Numbered from the stretch's first letter, positions 34,128 to 43,635 are shown. The stretch: DNA of 64,000 bases from Hellea balneolensis DSM 19091 (GCF_000428525.1 NZ_AUAC01000002.1:1116001-1180000), one strand, 5' to 3'. Made by a program: numbers and translations. The notes: generated by a model from the sequence alone, not told the origin.

Positions 34128-35060
34128 GTGTATCAGTCAATTGACGATCCACAAGATGAGCTAGACGCGCTGGAGCGCGGCGATAAGCGTATGGTTATTT
34201 GGGCCGTAGCGGTCACCTGCTTAGCACTTATTGGCGCGCTGATATATTGGACGAATTCTGGCCCTGAGACCAAAACTGAGGATGATAGCTTTTTACGCGC
34301 TGAACAAACAACTTACCGCAGAGCCGTTTCTGAATTGGCCGCGCCTATGCGCCGTGCGCGATTACAGGATTTTTTAACAACATATCCAGAGAGTCATTAT
34401 AAGCGGGCTGTCGAAGCACAGCTCGACGTCATTAACTTGCATGAAACGCAGCGTTGGCAGGAGGTTAATGATATCGTCTTTGCGCCCCGCATCTCCCAAG
34501 ATGAAAAAATAACCGCTTTAGATAATTTTGAGGCCAAATGGGGCGGTGCACTTTTAGGGGGACGTGATGATGACATCAGCGCCCTTCGCAAAGACCTGAT
34601 GCAAATGGAAGATAGCGCGAACATTCCAAGCCGTAAGCTTAAGGATTTAAAAAGCCCTATTCCTGTGACTGTTCCGGATACGCAGCTAGCGGGCGGCCCC
34701 AGACCTGCGGCCCCGCCGCCCATTACGCGCCCCGCCCCGCAGCCCCCAAAAACCATAACGACGGTTAAACGCAACATTGTGCCGCCTTCAGCTCGCCGGA
34801 ACGTCAAACCTCGTTATCCACGCAAAGCGATGCGGCGCAAAGTTGACGCTCTGGTCGTCTTAAAGCTAAATATTGATGAAAAAGGCAGGGTCGCCATGAC
34901 CGAGCTTGTCGAGGTTCAAGCCGAACGCTATGAAAAAGACTTTATCAGAGCCGCGGAACGGGCAGCTATGCGCACACGGTTTAATCCTCAAACCGTGGAT
35001 GGAAAGCCGCAAGCCGCTGTCGGTGTCGTCCGCCGATACCGTTTCGATCCCGGCGCCTAG
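34128..35060 (+). CDS. Membrane-anchored protein with TonB C-terminal domain
   Basis: A 310-residue protein. A cytoplasmic N-terminus is followed by a membrane helix at about 23-43 (VIWAVAVTCLALIGALIYW), a helical periplasmic region, a proline-rich linker (APPPITRPAPQPP) near 195-210 and a TonB-type C-terminal domain (KPRYPRKAMRRKVDALVVLKLNID … FNPQTVDGKP, split) at about 225-305. Start is GTG at 34128 with GGGAGGG upstream. Its helical insert between membrane and linker is not part of canonical TonB. No exbB/exbD is nearby. It overlaps the convergent zf-CHCC gene by 4 bp. Confidence 0.8.
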   Translation: MYQSIDDPQDELDALERGDKRMVIWAVAVTCLALIGALIYWTNSGPETKTEDDSFLRAEQTTYRRAVSELAAPMRRARLQDFLTTYPESHYKRAVEAQLDVINLHETQRWQEVNDIVFAPRISQDEKITALDNFEAKWGGALLGGRDDDISALRKDLMQMEDSANIPSRKLKDLKSPIPVTVPDTQLAGGPRPAAPPPITRPAPQPPKTITTVKRNIVPPSARRNVKPRYPRKAMRRKVDALVVLKLNIDEKGRVAMTELVEVQAERYEKDFIRAAERAAMRTRFNPQTVDGKPQAAVGVVRRYRFDPGA

Positions 35061-35251
35061 TGGTGCCCAACATCCACGGCGTCCGCCGCCAAAGCAAAAA
35101 CACGGTCACAATATTTACAGCGCACTTGGTTATCCTGCCCCATATCTAGCCAAGTCTTAGGGTGCCCCAAAGCCCCGCCGCCGCCATCACAAGCCACACG
35201 GCGCGTGGTGACGATTGTGACGTCATCAGCATTCATTTGAAGATTTGACAT
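35057..35251 (-). CDS. zf-CHCC zinc-finger protein (NDUFS6-like)
   Basis: A 64-residue protein with C-x-G-G-G-G-x-L-G-H-P and CKYCDRVF boxes, giving the C-H-C-C zinc ligands of the zf-CHCC family. Mitochondrial NDUFS6 of respiratory complex I has the same finger, and alphaproteobacteria keep a short version. GGAAAG sits before the ATG. A role in complex I biogenesis is inferred from the family. Confidence 0.85.
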   Translation of the reverse strand: MSNLQMNADDVTIVTTRRVACDGGGGALGHPKTWLDMGQDNQVRCKYCDRVFALAADAVDVGHH

Positions 35252-35327
35252 AAAATCTTTCCAGTATCAGTTTAAGTCCACTCAATTAAGCAATCAAAGC
35301 GATTGGGTCAATTGGTAAAGCTTATCA

Positions 35328-36149
35328 CTAGGGTGAGGTGATCCTGGGAACCTCATCCAACCAAAGCTGAACGAGCTCATATCGGCTACTCACATCAAAT
35401 ATTTTATAAATATCGATAATATAATTCTGAACAGTCCCTGTTGTGAGGCCTAAACATTCAGCTATTTCAGCTTTGGATTTTGGTCCTAATAAATATTGAA
35501 GAACTGATTGTTCACGGGGGGATAAAGGTTTTTTGGCCGGTTCAACTAAGCCTCGGTTTAAAAACAGCCAATAATGCACTCTCGGAAAATCGACCAAGGC
35601 ATCGTATAAAAGTGCGCGGTCTTTTTCCCCGAAAGGAGCCTCTCCGGGCGCGCGGTCAATCATAAAATAACTCTCAGCTGTATCCGATAATGTATAGGCC
35701 CCGACCATACGCTCGCCAACGCCATGTTTTTCCATTATCTTTCCCATCCAGTGCTCGCGCCACTCTTCTCTGGATATAGCATCGGTCAATAAGAGTGCAC
35801 GCGTCTTTCCCGCACTATTTATTGACAGCATGAATTGAGGCCCCAATGTGCCCGTCTCATGTGCTTTTTTATAGAACTTTTTTGCCGCCTCCACCTGATC
35901 AATATCAGTCCCAACAGGATAGATCATATCGAATATTTTCCAATCATTCATGATCTTTGTGTGCCAGAATTTGCGCCCAAACTGGCCGCGGTAAGCCGCC
36001 AGCCATATAACTTGAAACCCTCCGATTAACTCAACCAGGTAACGTTGATATAAGCCCATTAACCTTTCGCTGTCTCTTGCAGAGCAAGACAAAATGTCCT
36101 CTTTCAGTTGTCTTAGGTGTGGGCGCATCATGCAAGCATACACATACAT
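35328..36149 (-). CDS. LuxR-type transcriptional regulator
   Basis: A 273-residue regulator. The C-terminal LuxR helix-turn-helix starts with LSPREQSVLQYLLGPKSK and contains the recognition region TTGTVQNYIIDIYKIF at about residues 230-245. The N-terminal 200 residues are an unidentified sensor region, possibly PAS-like, without the W/Y/D pattern of acyl-homoserine-lactone receptors. It is divergent from the secreted hydrolase gene at 36276 with 126 bp between, so it may control it. Confidence 0.8.
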   Translation of the reverse strand: MYVYACMMRPHLRQLKEDILSCSARDSERLMGLYQRYLVELIGGFQVIWLAAYRGQFGRKFWHTKIMNDWKIFDMIYPVGTDIDQVEAAKKFYKKAHETGTLGPQFMLSINSAGKTRALLLTDAISREEWREHWMGKIMEKHGVGERMVGAYTLSDTAESYFMIDRAPGEAPFGEKDRALLYDALVDFPRVHYWLFLNRGLVEPAKKPLSPREQSVLQYLLGPKSKAEIAECLGLTTGTVQNYIIDIYKIFDVSSRYELVQLWLDEVPRITSP

Positions 36150-36275
36150 GTCTCAAAAATCAGTATAAAGTTTCGATCGCTCAACACCCTTATCAAATGA
36201 CAGGGGTGTCAAATGGCAGGACTTACGAACACACATGTCCGTCCCCTATGAAACTATACAACAAAGGGGAAAATT

Positions 36276-37511
36276 ATGCTGATTAATTATATATTACGCT
36301 TATTTATTTTTTTGGGAGCAGCCCTGCTCATTCCGTTAAATGCAGAAGCCCAAAAGCCGGAAGCCCCGCAATATGGCATGTATTGGTTTAAAACCATGAA
36401 CGATTTCAGGCGTGCAGATTCGCATCCTGATTCAAGTTATTTTCACCCCAACAAACCCACTATGATTTTCGTCCACGGTCAACAGAACAATTTCATTAAG
36501 GACGATAAGTATGAACGGTTTAATTATAGAGAACACGACACTCAGCACGGGTTTGATGACGACTTAGCCCGAGAATGGCATAAAAGAGGATGGAATGTCG
36601 GGGCTTTCTATTGGCGGGAATTTGCCGATGACAGCGTACTTGAAGCTGAAAGCAAAATTTGGTCTGACAAGGGCATATACGGGATGCGCTTTAAGGAAAA
36701 AGTTGGCGGTAAATACTGCAAATATAGTCTGAATGGCCAATATTGCGAATTTAACAAACACGAACTTCCCAGTGAGCTTGTTGGTAAGACCGTAACTGAC
36801 CTTTTTTACGATTCTTATAGAAAAGCCATGAAAGGCTATAGGGGAAATAACATAAGGTTGGTGGGCCATTCATTAGGAAATCAACTCGTGGTTTCGACCG
36901 CTGAGAGGATCAGCAATGACGCCCGTTCACGCAGGATCCCTGCTAATCTTGAACCAGACAGAATTGCCTTATTAGACCCATTTTACTCAAATCAATTCAA
37001 ACCTTTTTGGCGTTTCTCAACAACAGGGGAAAAAGGCGCTGCTGCTGCAGAAAAATTAAGAGACAGAGGCGTTATTTTCGAGGTTTATCAGAACTCAATC
37101 ACCGTAGCCGCAGGACAAGTTGTCGGAGTTCTCACTTTTGATGATCAGAGTATGCAGCGAATAAGAAATCTTGGCGCTCATCAAGACATGAAGCCATGGT
37201 ACATTTCAGATGTTCCATTTAAGACTTTCAAAGATATAAGAGACAAGCATGTCTCTGCGCCTTTCCAATATTTGCAAACTATAAAATACTCGCCACCAGA
37301 TGAAGTAAAATTAGGGGCGCGTGAATGTTTCAGATGGTTCTGTTATTGGAATCCTCTTAAAAGAGTCAAAACTGGAACAGCTTTGTCAGCCGCCACACCG
37401 GATTGGCGTGTAAAATCAATGATGACGGACAGATATTATTGGACTCAAGTTGAGGGTCGTTACTCGAATGATACAGTAGATGACAAATTCGAGAAGAAGC
37501 GGCGTTGGTAG
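36276..37511 (+). CDS. Secreted alpha/beta-hydrolase (lipase-like)
   Basis: A 411-residue protein with a signal peptide (about residues 1-25, ending A-E-A-Q). The oxyanion strand is TMIFVHGQQNNF near residue 65 and the nucleophile elbow is RLVGHSLGNQLVV near 197, with serine in G-H-S-L-G. IALLDPFYS follows and may hold the catalytic aspartate. The insert with four cysteines (KYCKYSLNGQYC and CFRWFC) suggests disulfides. AAAGGGGAAA precedes the ATG. Substrate unknown; the fold resembles lipase-class enzymes. Confidence 0.75.
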   Translation: MLINYILRLFIFLGAALLIPLNAEAQKPEAPQYGMYWFKTMNDFRRADSHPDSSYFHPNKPTMIFVHGQQNNFIKDDKYERFNYREHDTQHGFDDDLAREWHKRGWNVGAFYWREFADDSVLEAESKIWSDKGIYGMRFKEKVGGKYCKYSLNGQYCEFNKHELPSELVGKTVTDLFYDSYRKAMKGYRGNNIRLVGHSLGNQLVVSTAERISNDARSRRIPANLEPDRIALLDPFYSNQFKPFWRFSTTGEKGAAAAEKLRDRGVIFEVYQNSITVAAGQVVGVLTFDDQSMQRIRNLGAHQDMKPWYISDVPFKTFKDIRDKHVSAPFQYLQTIKYSPPDEVKLGARECFRWFCYWNPLKRVKTGTALSAATPDWRVKSMMTDRYYWTQVEGRYSNDTVDDKFEKKRRW

Positions 37512-37543
37512 CCAAACCAACACCACTCTGAGAATGCTCGCCC

Positions 37544-38983
37544 TTACCCCTCATCAAAACTATAGAGGCTCACGCCTCTTCTACGCTCATCAAAGCTTAG
37601 GGTTTTATTGAGCGGGGCGTGGGCGCGTTGTCGGCAATGGGGGCGTTCGCAGAGATAACAATTAATTCCAATCGGAGTAGGCTTCGGTGTCTGAAGATTA
37701 TATTGCTGCGCGTAAACGAGGCGCGGCGCATAAGCGATATCACAGCCTAGCCCGATAGCCAGCTTTTGCGCGGGCGCATTATAGGTCCCGTCACTACGGC
37801 TGACCATTTTTGCGATGGAAAAATATGTCGTCTCATCGGGGAGCTGTATCATCTGCGTAACTGTCTTGCCCGGCGTTTGAAAACACTCATGAATATTCCA
37901 AAGCGGGCATGCTCCACCAAATTGACTGAAATGAAAACGTCCGGCGCTAAACCGTTTGGACACATTCCCCGCCACATCTATCCGGACAAAGAAAAAGGGA
38001 ATACCTCGCGCGTCGGGTTTTTGCAGGGTGGTCAGGCGATGCGCCGTTTGCTCGAAACTTGTCCCGAAACGATGGCAGAGCAAATCAATATCATATTTAC
38101 TGCCTTCGGCCTCTTTCAGGAAACGCCCATAAGGCATCAGAACTGCGGCGGCAAAATAATTGGCAAGATTGGTCCGGCATAACCCTTCAGCTTCGCGGCC
38201 CGACAGATTAGCCGAGGCCACTATTTCATCAATCAAAGCCCGGTGCTCAAGCATACCAATTTGAAAGGCGAGTTGAAAGCGGCGTCCCGATTGTGGAAGG
38301 AGCTCTGACAGATTGATGCGTTTTGAATGACGGTCAAAATAACGAAGCATTTGCGGCATGATTTCCACAGGCACAACACGCACTGTAATGCCGTGCTTAT
38401 CTTTCAAGCGGTCTGTGAGGGCGGCGGCAATAAGAGGCTTACTATATCCGATTTCTTTGGCGAGGGTTTCGGCGGCGACATCTAGCGCCGGAAAATAATT
38501 CTTTTGAGAATGTATGAAACGACGTACCGATTCGACGGCCTGTGAGGACTGCTCCAATAATTCCACCCGATCACGATCCGGTGCGTTTTCGCTGGCTCTC
38601 AGCGCCATATCACGGTGCTTGCCGTAAAGTTTTAACAGCGCCCGTGCCGCATTTGGGCTGACATTGACAAGGTCTTCGGCTTCATTCTTGGACAATGTCT
38701 CTCCTTTAAAGAGAGGATCACGCATCGCATCAAAGACCTCAGCCACTAAATGCGCGTCACCTGCTCCTGTGAAATCCGCAATATCAAAATCATAAATTTC
38801 CGCCATTTTCAGAAGGACTTTAGCCGACAAGGCGCGCTGGTTTCGTTCCATCAGGTTCAAGTAAGAGGTTGAAATCCCTAAGTCTTCCGCCATACGCGCT
38901 TGAGTCAGGCCCAGCGTTTTACGAAAGCGCGTAATTCGCGGCCCGATCAGTAGTTTTTCGTCTTTAGCGGCCATAGAATTCAC
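37544..38983 (-). CDS. ScfR/RamB-family XRE regulator of acetate or short-chain fatty-acid metabolism
   Basis: A 479-residue regulator. The N-terminal helix-turn-helix (ITRFRKTLGLTQARMAEDL, ISTSYLNLMERNQRAL) lies at residues 17-55. The centre has an IrrE/ImmA-like stretch, and the C-terminal DUF2083 domain shows FGGACPLWNIHECF and the cysteine cluster INCYLCERPHCRQRA. In actinobacteria RamB controls glyoxylate-shunt genes, and here the gene is divergent from aceB with 140 bp between. The shared intergenic region holds repeated TTTACAA sites. Regulation of aceBA is a strong inference, not shown. Confidence 0.85.
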   Translation of the reverse strand: MNSMAAKDEKLLIGPRITRFRKTLGLTQARMAEDLGISTSYLNLMERNQRALSAKVLLKMAEIYDFDIADFTGAGDAHLVAEVFDAMRDPLFKGETLSKNEAEDLVNVSPNAARALLKLYGKHRDMALRASENAPDRDRVELLEQSSQAVESVRRFIHSQKNYFPALDVAAETLAKEIGYSKPLIAAALTDRLKDKHGITVRVVPVEIMPQMLRYFDRHSKRINLSELLPQSGRRFQLAFQIGMLEHRALIDEIVASANLSGREAEGLCRTNLANYFAAAVLMPYGRFLKEAEGSKYDIDLLCHRFGTSFEQTAHRLTTLQKPDARGIPFFFVRIDVAGNVSKRFSAGRFHFSQFGGACPLWNIHECFQTPGKTVTQMIQLPDETTYFSIAKMVSRSDGTYNAPAQKLAIGLGCDIAYAPRLVYAQQYNLQTPKPTPIGINCYLCERPHCRQRAHAPLNKTLSFDERRRGVSLYSFDEG

Positions 38984-38989
38984 TCATAT

Positions 38990-39087
38990 TTTACAACATT
39001 TACAAACACAACACATATTACTTCACAAATATTACAGAAATACCTATAATTTACAATTACTTATAGACTTATATTGGTATTTGTAAA
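38990..39087. promoter_or_regulatory. TTTACAA repeat cluster between the ScfR-like gene and aceB
   Basis: TTTACAA occurs at 38990-38996, 38999-39005 (9 bp apart) and 39050-39056, and its inverse TTGTAAA at 39081-39087; a related TTCACAAAT is at 39022-39030. The sites lie between divergent regulator and target genes, as expected for an autoregulating operator. The region is AT-rich, so some copies may be chance. Confidence 0.5.
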
Positions 39088-39123
39088 TATCGTGTGACCA
39101 CAAACTTAAGTTAGGAGGTCGCT

Positions 39124-40761
39124 ATGAACGCACCCGCTGAAAATATGAATCAACCCATCCCGCGCCACCGCGTCCTTGCCAAGGTGACGGGCAAGACCGC
39201 GGAACGGTATGACGAGGTTCTCACGCCTGATGCTTTACTGTTTCTTGCGGAGCTTGAACGCCGTTTCGGACCGCAACGCCGCATCCTGCTCGAAAACCGT
39301 AAATTACAGCAAGAGCGTTTTGATGATGGCGAATTGCCCACACAGCCGCTTGAAACACAACATGTGCGCAACTCTGTCTGGGAAGTTGCACCCTGCCCCG
39401 CTGCTTTGCAGGATCGCCGCGTAGAAATTACGGGCCCCGTTGACCGTAAAATGATGATCAACGCGCTAAACTCTGGTGCGAAAATGTTCATGTGTGACTT
39501 TGAAGATGCCAGTAGCCCCACATTCGCAAATATGATCGAAGGACAGATCAATATGCGTGACTATGCTCGGGGAGAGCTAGCGCTTGAGACTCAGAAGAAG
39601 TCTTATGCGCTCGGCGCGGAGACCGCGACTATGCTCGTGCGTCCCCGCGGTTGGCATCTTGAAGAAAAGAACATCACAGTGGACGGACAGCCCATGAGCG
39701 CCAGTCTCGTCGATTTTGGTCTGCATATTTTCCATAATGGTAAGTTACTTGCCGCGGATGAGCGCGGTCCGTTTTACTATCTGCCAAAAATTGAAGCCTA
39801 TCAGGAAGCCCGTCTATGGAATGACGTTTTTAACTTCTCTCAAGCGGTACTCGATATTCCTAACGGAACCATCAAATCCACTGTTCTGATTGAAACGCTT
39901 CCTGCAGCTTTCCAGATGGAGGAAATTCTTTATGTTCTGCGGAATCACATTACAGGGCTGAATTGTGGACGTTGGGATTATATTTTCAGCTATATTAAAA
40001 CTCTGCGCAATCATAAACAATTCCTGCTGCCTGATCGCGCTCAAGTCGGCATGGACCGTGATTTCCTCTCAGCCTATGCGTCCCGCTTGGTCGAGGTCTG
40101 TCATAAACGCCGGGCCCATGCGATGGGCGGCATGGCCGCTCAGATCCCTGTCAAAGGCGATGAAGCGGCTAATGCGGCCGCCTTTGAAAAGGTACGCAAT
40201 GATAAATTGCGTGAGGCCAGATTAGGTCATGACGGCACATGGGTGGCGCACCCGGCTTTGGTTCCTGCAGCAATGGAAGTCTTTGACGCGGAAATGCCGT
40301 CCAAGCACCAGATTCATAAGAAGCGCCAATCCCCGCGCATAACCGATGAAGATATGCTCGCGCCGCATAGCGGCACAGTCACAGAAGCCGGCGTTCGCAC
40401 AAATATCGAAGTCGGCATTCGCTATATCGCGGCTTGGCTTTGTGGACGCGGCGCTGTGCCTATCCATAACCTGATGGAAGATGCAGCAACGGCGGAAATT
40501 TCCCGCTCGCAAATCTGGCAATGGCTCGCCCATGGCGCGACTGTTCAGATGGAAGGCGGCTTTACGGAAACACTCACGCAGCGTCTCTATGAACGGCTCT
40601 TCACTGAGGAATTAAAAGCTTTGACCTCAGAATATGGTCCTGACGCTTTTGCTGAAGGCCGCTTCCCCGAAGCTGCGCAAATTTTTACGGAAACGGCTAC
40701 AGCCCAAGTGCTCCCCGACTTCCTCACAATTCCTGCTTACGACATATTGGAGACTAACTAA
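39124..40761 (+). CDS. aceB: Malate synthase A
   Basis: Condenses glyoxylate with acetyl-CoA in the glyoxylate shunt. The 545 residues match the AceB class. Visible are MLVRPRGWHLEEKN (active-site arginine region), CDFEDASSPTF, TVLIETLPAAFQMEEIL with the metal-binding glutamate, and the NLMEDAATAEISRSQIWQW region near the C-terminus with the catalytic aspartate. The ribosome site TTAGGAGG is strong. Its last base overlaps the aceA start. Confidence 0.96.
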   Translation: MNAPAENMNQPIPRHRVLAKVTGKTAERYDEVLTPDALLFLAELERRFGPQRRILLENRKLQQERFDDGELPTQPLETQHVRNSVWEVAPCPAALQDRRVEITGPVDRKMMINALNSGAKMFMCDFEDASSPTFANMIEGQINMRDYARGELALETQKKSYALGAETATMLVRPRGWHLEEKNITVDGQPMSASLVDFGLHIFHNGKLLAADERGPFYYLPKIEAYQEARLWNDVFNFSQAVLDIPNGTIKSTVLIETLPAAFQMEEILYVLRNHITGLNCGRWDYIFSYIKTLRNHKQFLLPDRAQVGMDRDFLSAYASRLVEVCHKRRAHAMGGMAAQIPVKGDEAANAAAFEKVRNDKLREARLGHDGTWVAHPALVPAAMEVFDAEMPSKHQIHKKRQSPRITDEDMLAPHSGTVTEAGVRTNIEVGIRYIAAWLCGRGAVPIHNLMEDAATAEISRSQIWQWLAHGATVQMEGGFTETLTQRLYERLFTEELKALTSEYGPDAFAEGRFPEAAQIFTETATAQVLPDFLTIPAYDILETN

Positions 40762-42359
40762 TGACATACTCGCAAACACTTGAAACTTTACAGCAGCGCT
40801 ACCCTAATGGAGCCCCTGCTGGAATCACGCTAGAGGATTTGGCTCAGCTCAAAACACAAAATACTTTTGAAACTCATCTGGACATCGCCAAAGCTATGGC
40901 AACTGAAATGCGCAAAGATATGGCGCGTTATGATAATGATACGAGCAAATTCACACAGTCCCTTGGCTGTTGGTCCGGCTTCCACGCTATGCAAATGATG
41001 CGCGCGATTAAGCGGCAAAAAGGTACGTTAGATGGTTCGTATGTTTATCTCTCCGGTTGGATGGTTGCAGGTTTGCGTAACCGTTTTGGCCATCTGCCTG
41101 ATCAATCTATGCATGAGAAAACATCTGTGGTGGACCTTATTCAAGAGATTTACACATCTTTGCGCCAAGCCGATGAAGTCGAGCTTAATGATCTCTTTGC
41201 GGAGCTAAAGGCAGCAGGCACACAAGCCGAAAAAGACGCCATCATCGCGAAAATTGACGCCCATGAAACCTATGTCCGCCCGATTATCGCAGACATTGAT
41301 GCGGGCTTTGGTAACGTCCACGCAACTTACCTGTTGGCCAAGGAAATGATCAAAGCGGGCGCGTGTTGTCTGCAAATTGAAAACCAGGTCTCTGACGCGA
41401 AACAATGCGGTCACCAAGACGGCAAAGTCACAGTTCCGCGCGAGGACTTTGTCGAAAAACTAAGGGCTTGCCGCATGGCCTTTGAAGAGCTTGGCGTAGA
41501 TGACGGCGTTATTGTTGCGCGGACCGACAGCCTTGGCGCTGGCCTGACACAGAAAATTCCTGTGTCTAATGAAGTCGGTGATGCCGCCTATGAATACACA
41601 AAATGGCTCGAGACTGAGGCTGTTACGGATATGAACCCTCTGACCGAAGGCGATGTTGCGCTGTATATTGACGACGAACTTCGCAAACCCGTCCGTTTGC
41701 CCAATGGCTTGTATAAATTCAAAGACAATACGGGCGAGGACCGCGTTGTGGAGGATTGCATTTCAAGCCTGAATGATGGCGGAGCTGATCTTCTCTGGAT
41801 TGAAACAGCTACGCCGAATGTGGCGCAAATCGCGTCTATGGTCGCCCGCATTCGCGAAAAAGCACCGCATGCCAAGCTCACCTACAATAATAGCCCAAGC
41901 TTTAACTGGACGCTGAATCTGCGAAAGCAAGTGCGGGAAGATTGGATTGAAAGCGGAAAGGTTAAAGCCGGAGATTATCCTGATAATACGCAGTTGATGT
42001 CCGCCGCTTATGACGAAGATGCGCTCGGACTTGAAGCCGATGCACGCCTTCAAGCCTTCCAGACGGATATCGCGCGCGAAGCCGGTGTCTTCCATAACCT
42101 TATCACCCTGCCCACCTTCCACGGCACGGCTAAGGTTATGAATGACTTGTCAGAAGGCTATTTCGGTGACCAGAAAATGCTCGCTTATGTCAAAAATATT
42201 CAGCGTGAAGAAATTCGCACCAACGTCTCTGCTGTCAAACATCAACATGAGGTCGGCTCAAATCTCGGCGATGATTTCAAAGAAATGACAGGCGGCGAAC
42301 GCGCCCTCAAAGCAGGCGGTGAACACAACACCATGAACCAGTTTGAGAATGCAGCCTAG
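40761..42359 (+). CDS. aceA: Isocitrate lyase, long form
   Basis: Splits isocitrate into succinate and glyoxylate. At 532 residues it is the long type seen in Pseudomonas aeruginosa rather than the 430-residue E. coli form. The catalytic cysteine is C216 in KQCGHQDGK; the long-form variant has Q where short enzymes have K-K-C-G-H. Also visible are IADIDAGFGNVHATYLLAKE and LTYNNSPSFNW. Coupled to aceB by 1 bp overlap and followed by two hairpins. Confidence 0.95.
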   Translation: MTYSQTLETLQQRYPNGAPAGITLEDLAQLKTQNTFETHLDIAKAMATEMRKDMARYDNDTSKFTQSLGCWSGFHAMQMMRAIKRQKGTLDGSYVYLSGWMVAGLRNRFGHLPDQSMHEKTSVVDLIQEIYTSLRQADEVELNDLFAELKAAGTQAEKDAIIAKIDAHETYVRPIIADIDAGFGNVHATYLLAKEMIKAGACCLQIENQVSDAKQCGHQDGKVTVPREDFVEKLRACRMAFEELGVDDGVIVARTDSLGAGLTQKIPVSNEVGDAAYEYTKWLETEAVTDMNPLTEGDVALYIDDELRKPVRLPNGLYKFKDNTGEDRVVEDCISSLNDGGADLLWIETATPNVAQIASMVARIREKAPHAKLTYNNSPSFNWTLNLRKQVREDWIESGKVKAGDYPDNTQLMSAAYDEDALGLEADARLQAFQTDIAREAGVFHNLITLPTFHGTAKVMNDLSEGYFGDQKMLAYVKNIQREEIRTNVSAVKHQHEVGSNLGDDFKEMTGGERALKAGGEHNTMNQFENAA

Positions 42360-42361
42360 CT

Positions 42362-42383
42362 TGTTTTGCCGAAAGGCAAAACA
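42362..42383 (+). terminator. GAAA-tetraloop hairpin after aceA
   Basis: TGTTTTGCC and GGCAAAACA form a perfect 9-bp stem closed by a GAAA tetraloop, starting 3 bp after the aceA stop. No T-run follows, so it may protect the mRNA 3' end or work with the second hairpin. Confidence 0.55.
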
Positions 42384-42387
42384 TGGA

Positions 42388-42418
42388 ACATAACCCCGCA
42401 GCCTTAGCGGGGTTATGT
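42388..42418. terminator. 12-bp-stem hairpin after aceA
   Basis: ACATAACCCCGC and GCGGGGTTATGT pair perfectly around loop AGCCTTA. It is the likely end of the aceBA transcript, though the T-run typical of intrinsic terminators is weak. The convergent gene at 42497 might use it as well. Confidence 0.65.
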
Positions 42419-42496
42419 AACAGACCAACCGCAAGGCCTCAGATACCCAACTCCCTCCAATGGATGTCTGAGGTCGTTTGTATAAATAAAGCGCAG

Positions 42497-43633
42497 CTAA
42501 GCTGTAGTTATGATAGCAGTGACGGCGTCAGCTGCTCTTTTAATTGGATCCCAGTCTGGCTCCCCTTTAGCAGCCAAGCATCCATCGATTTGAGCTTTTG
42601 CATAATCTGATAATGTTGCTTCAACTTTATCGAGCGCCACCATGATGTCCTCCACAGTATTGCAAACAGGCCCATAGCCCCAATGCGCATAATCAGGATT
42701 ATTCTGCCAATCTGTTCTTGCTTCGTCGAGAAATATGCAGGGCTTAGGCTCAGATAAAAATTCATAGACCTGGCTGCTCACATCTCCAATGTAGATATTG
42801 GCAGCACGCGTATAGCTCATATCTGTAGAGCGCTCGCTTCCTAGGTCGATATGTATATTTTCAAATTTAGAAAAAGCCTCAATCTCCTTCCGCTCGGCCA
42901 TGCTCTTTGTTTTGAATAAGCGAATATGCGGCGCAAAAATAAAATTCATATCCCCATGTTCTGCAAAGGCACTTAGCAATTCACGCCCGAATTTAGTCCA
43001 AGAAGATAAGGCCTCATCAAAATGCGGATTATACAAGACGGTTCTTTGATTATTGTCGAAAATTTTAGGCGCCGCCGGAAACATTCGCTTTACAGCATGA
43101 GGCTTGATGTAGCCTGTCACATGGCAATTATCCTCTTGCGCCAGACCCCGTTCAATCATGCGGCGCTTATCTTTGACCCCTGCCACCAATACATGATCAA
43201 AATGCCTTATACGTTTATCATAACTTTTGGCCCGATCACCGGCCCCATGCGGAATATGAATGAATGTCGGCAAACGTTTTGACACATGCCTCAACATTGT
43301 GGAGGTGCGTTCCGCCACAATAAGGGCGTCTAAATTTTTCCATATCTTTAGATGCCGAAAAAGAATACCAAGCTTGGGTGAAATCCGTTTTGCAATAGAT
43401 CCAATTTTTAAAAGCTCAATCCGTGTTCGCGTGGAGCCCAAAGCCTGTAGCACTTTATCACAGACATCATATTCTTCGGCGGAGGTAACAAATATTATGA
43501 CAGAAAACTGCTGATTTTTTTCAAGCTCCGCCGCGATCGGAATTAGATGGAGAATATGATGTATGCCCCCTAGCAGTAGTAATCCGATGGTCTTGTGCTC
43601 AACGGGTTCGAGGGCGGTCAATTGCACACTCAA
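42497..43633 (-). CDS. GT-B-like transferase, CDP-glycerol glycerophosphotransferase type
   Basis: A 378-residue cytoplasmic protein. FIHIPHGAGDRAKSYD near residue 125 and TVLYNPHFDEALSSW near 200 match the conserved blocks of TagF/CDP-glycerol glycerophosphotransferase-like proteins; ANIYIGDVSSQVYEFL with KPCIFLDEAR near 290 is the acceptor/nucleotide-site region (G-D-x-S-S). In Gram-negatives this family builds polyol-phosphate parts of surface polymers. It follows gloB by 2 bp. Donor and acceptor unknown. Confidence 0.7.
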   Translation of the reverse strand: MSVQLTALEPVEHKTIGLLLLGGIHHILHLIPIAAELEKNQQFSVIIFVTSAEEYDVCDKVLQALGSTRTRIELLKIGSIAKRISPKLGILFRHLKIWKNLDALIVAERTSTMLRHVSKRLPTFIHIPHGAGDRAKSYDKRIRHFDHVLVAGVKDKRRMIERGLAQEDNCHVTGYIKPHAVKRMFPAAPKIFDNNQRTVLYNPHFDEALSSWTKFGRELLSAFAEHGDMNFIFAPHIRLFKTKSMAERKEIEAFSKFENIHIDLGSERSTDMSYTRAANIYIGDVSSQVYEFLSEPKPCIFLDEARTDWQNNPDYAHWGYGPVCNTVEDIMVALDKVEATLSDYAKAQIDGCLAAKGEPDWDPIKRAADAVTAIITTA

Positions 43634-43635
43634 CG

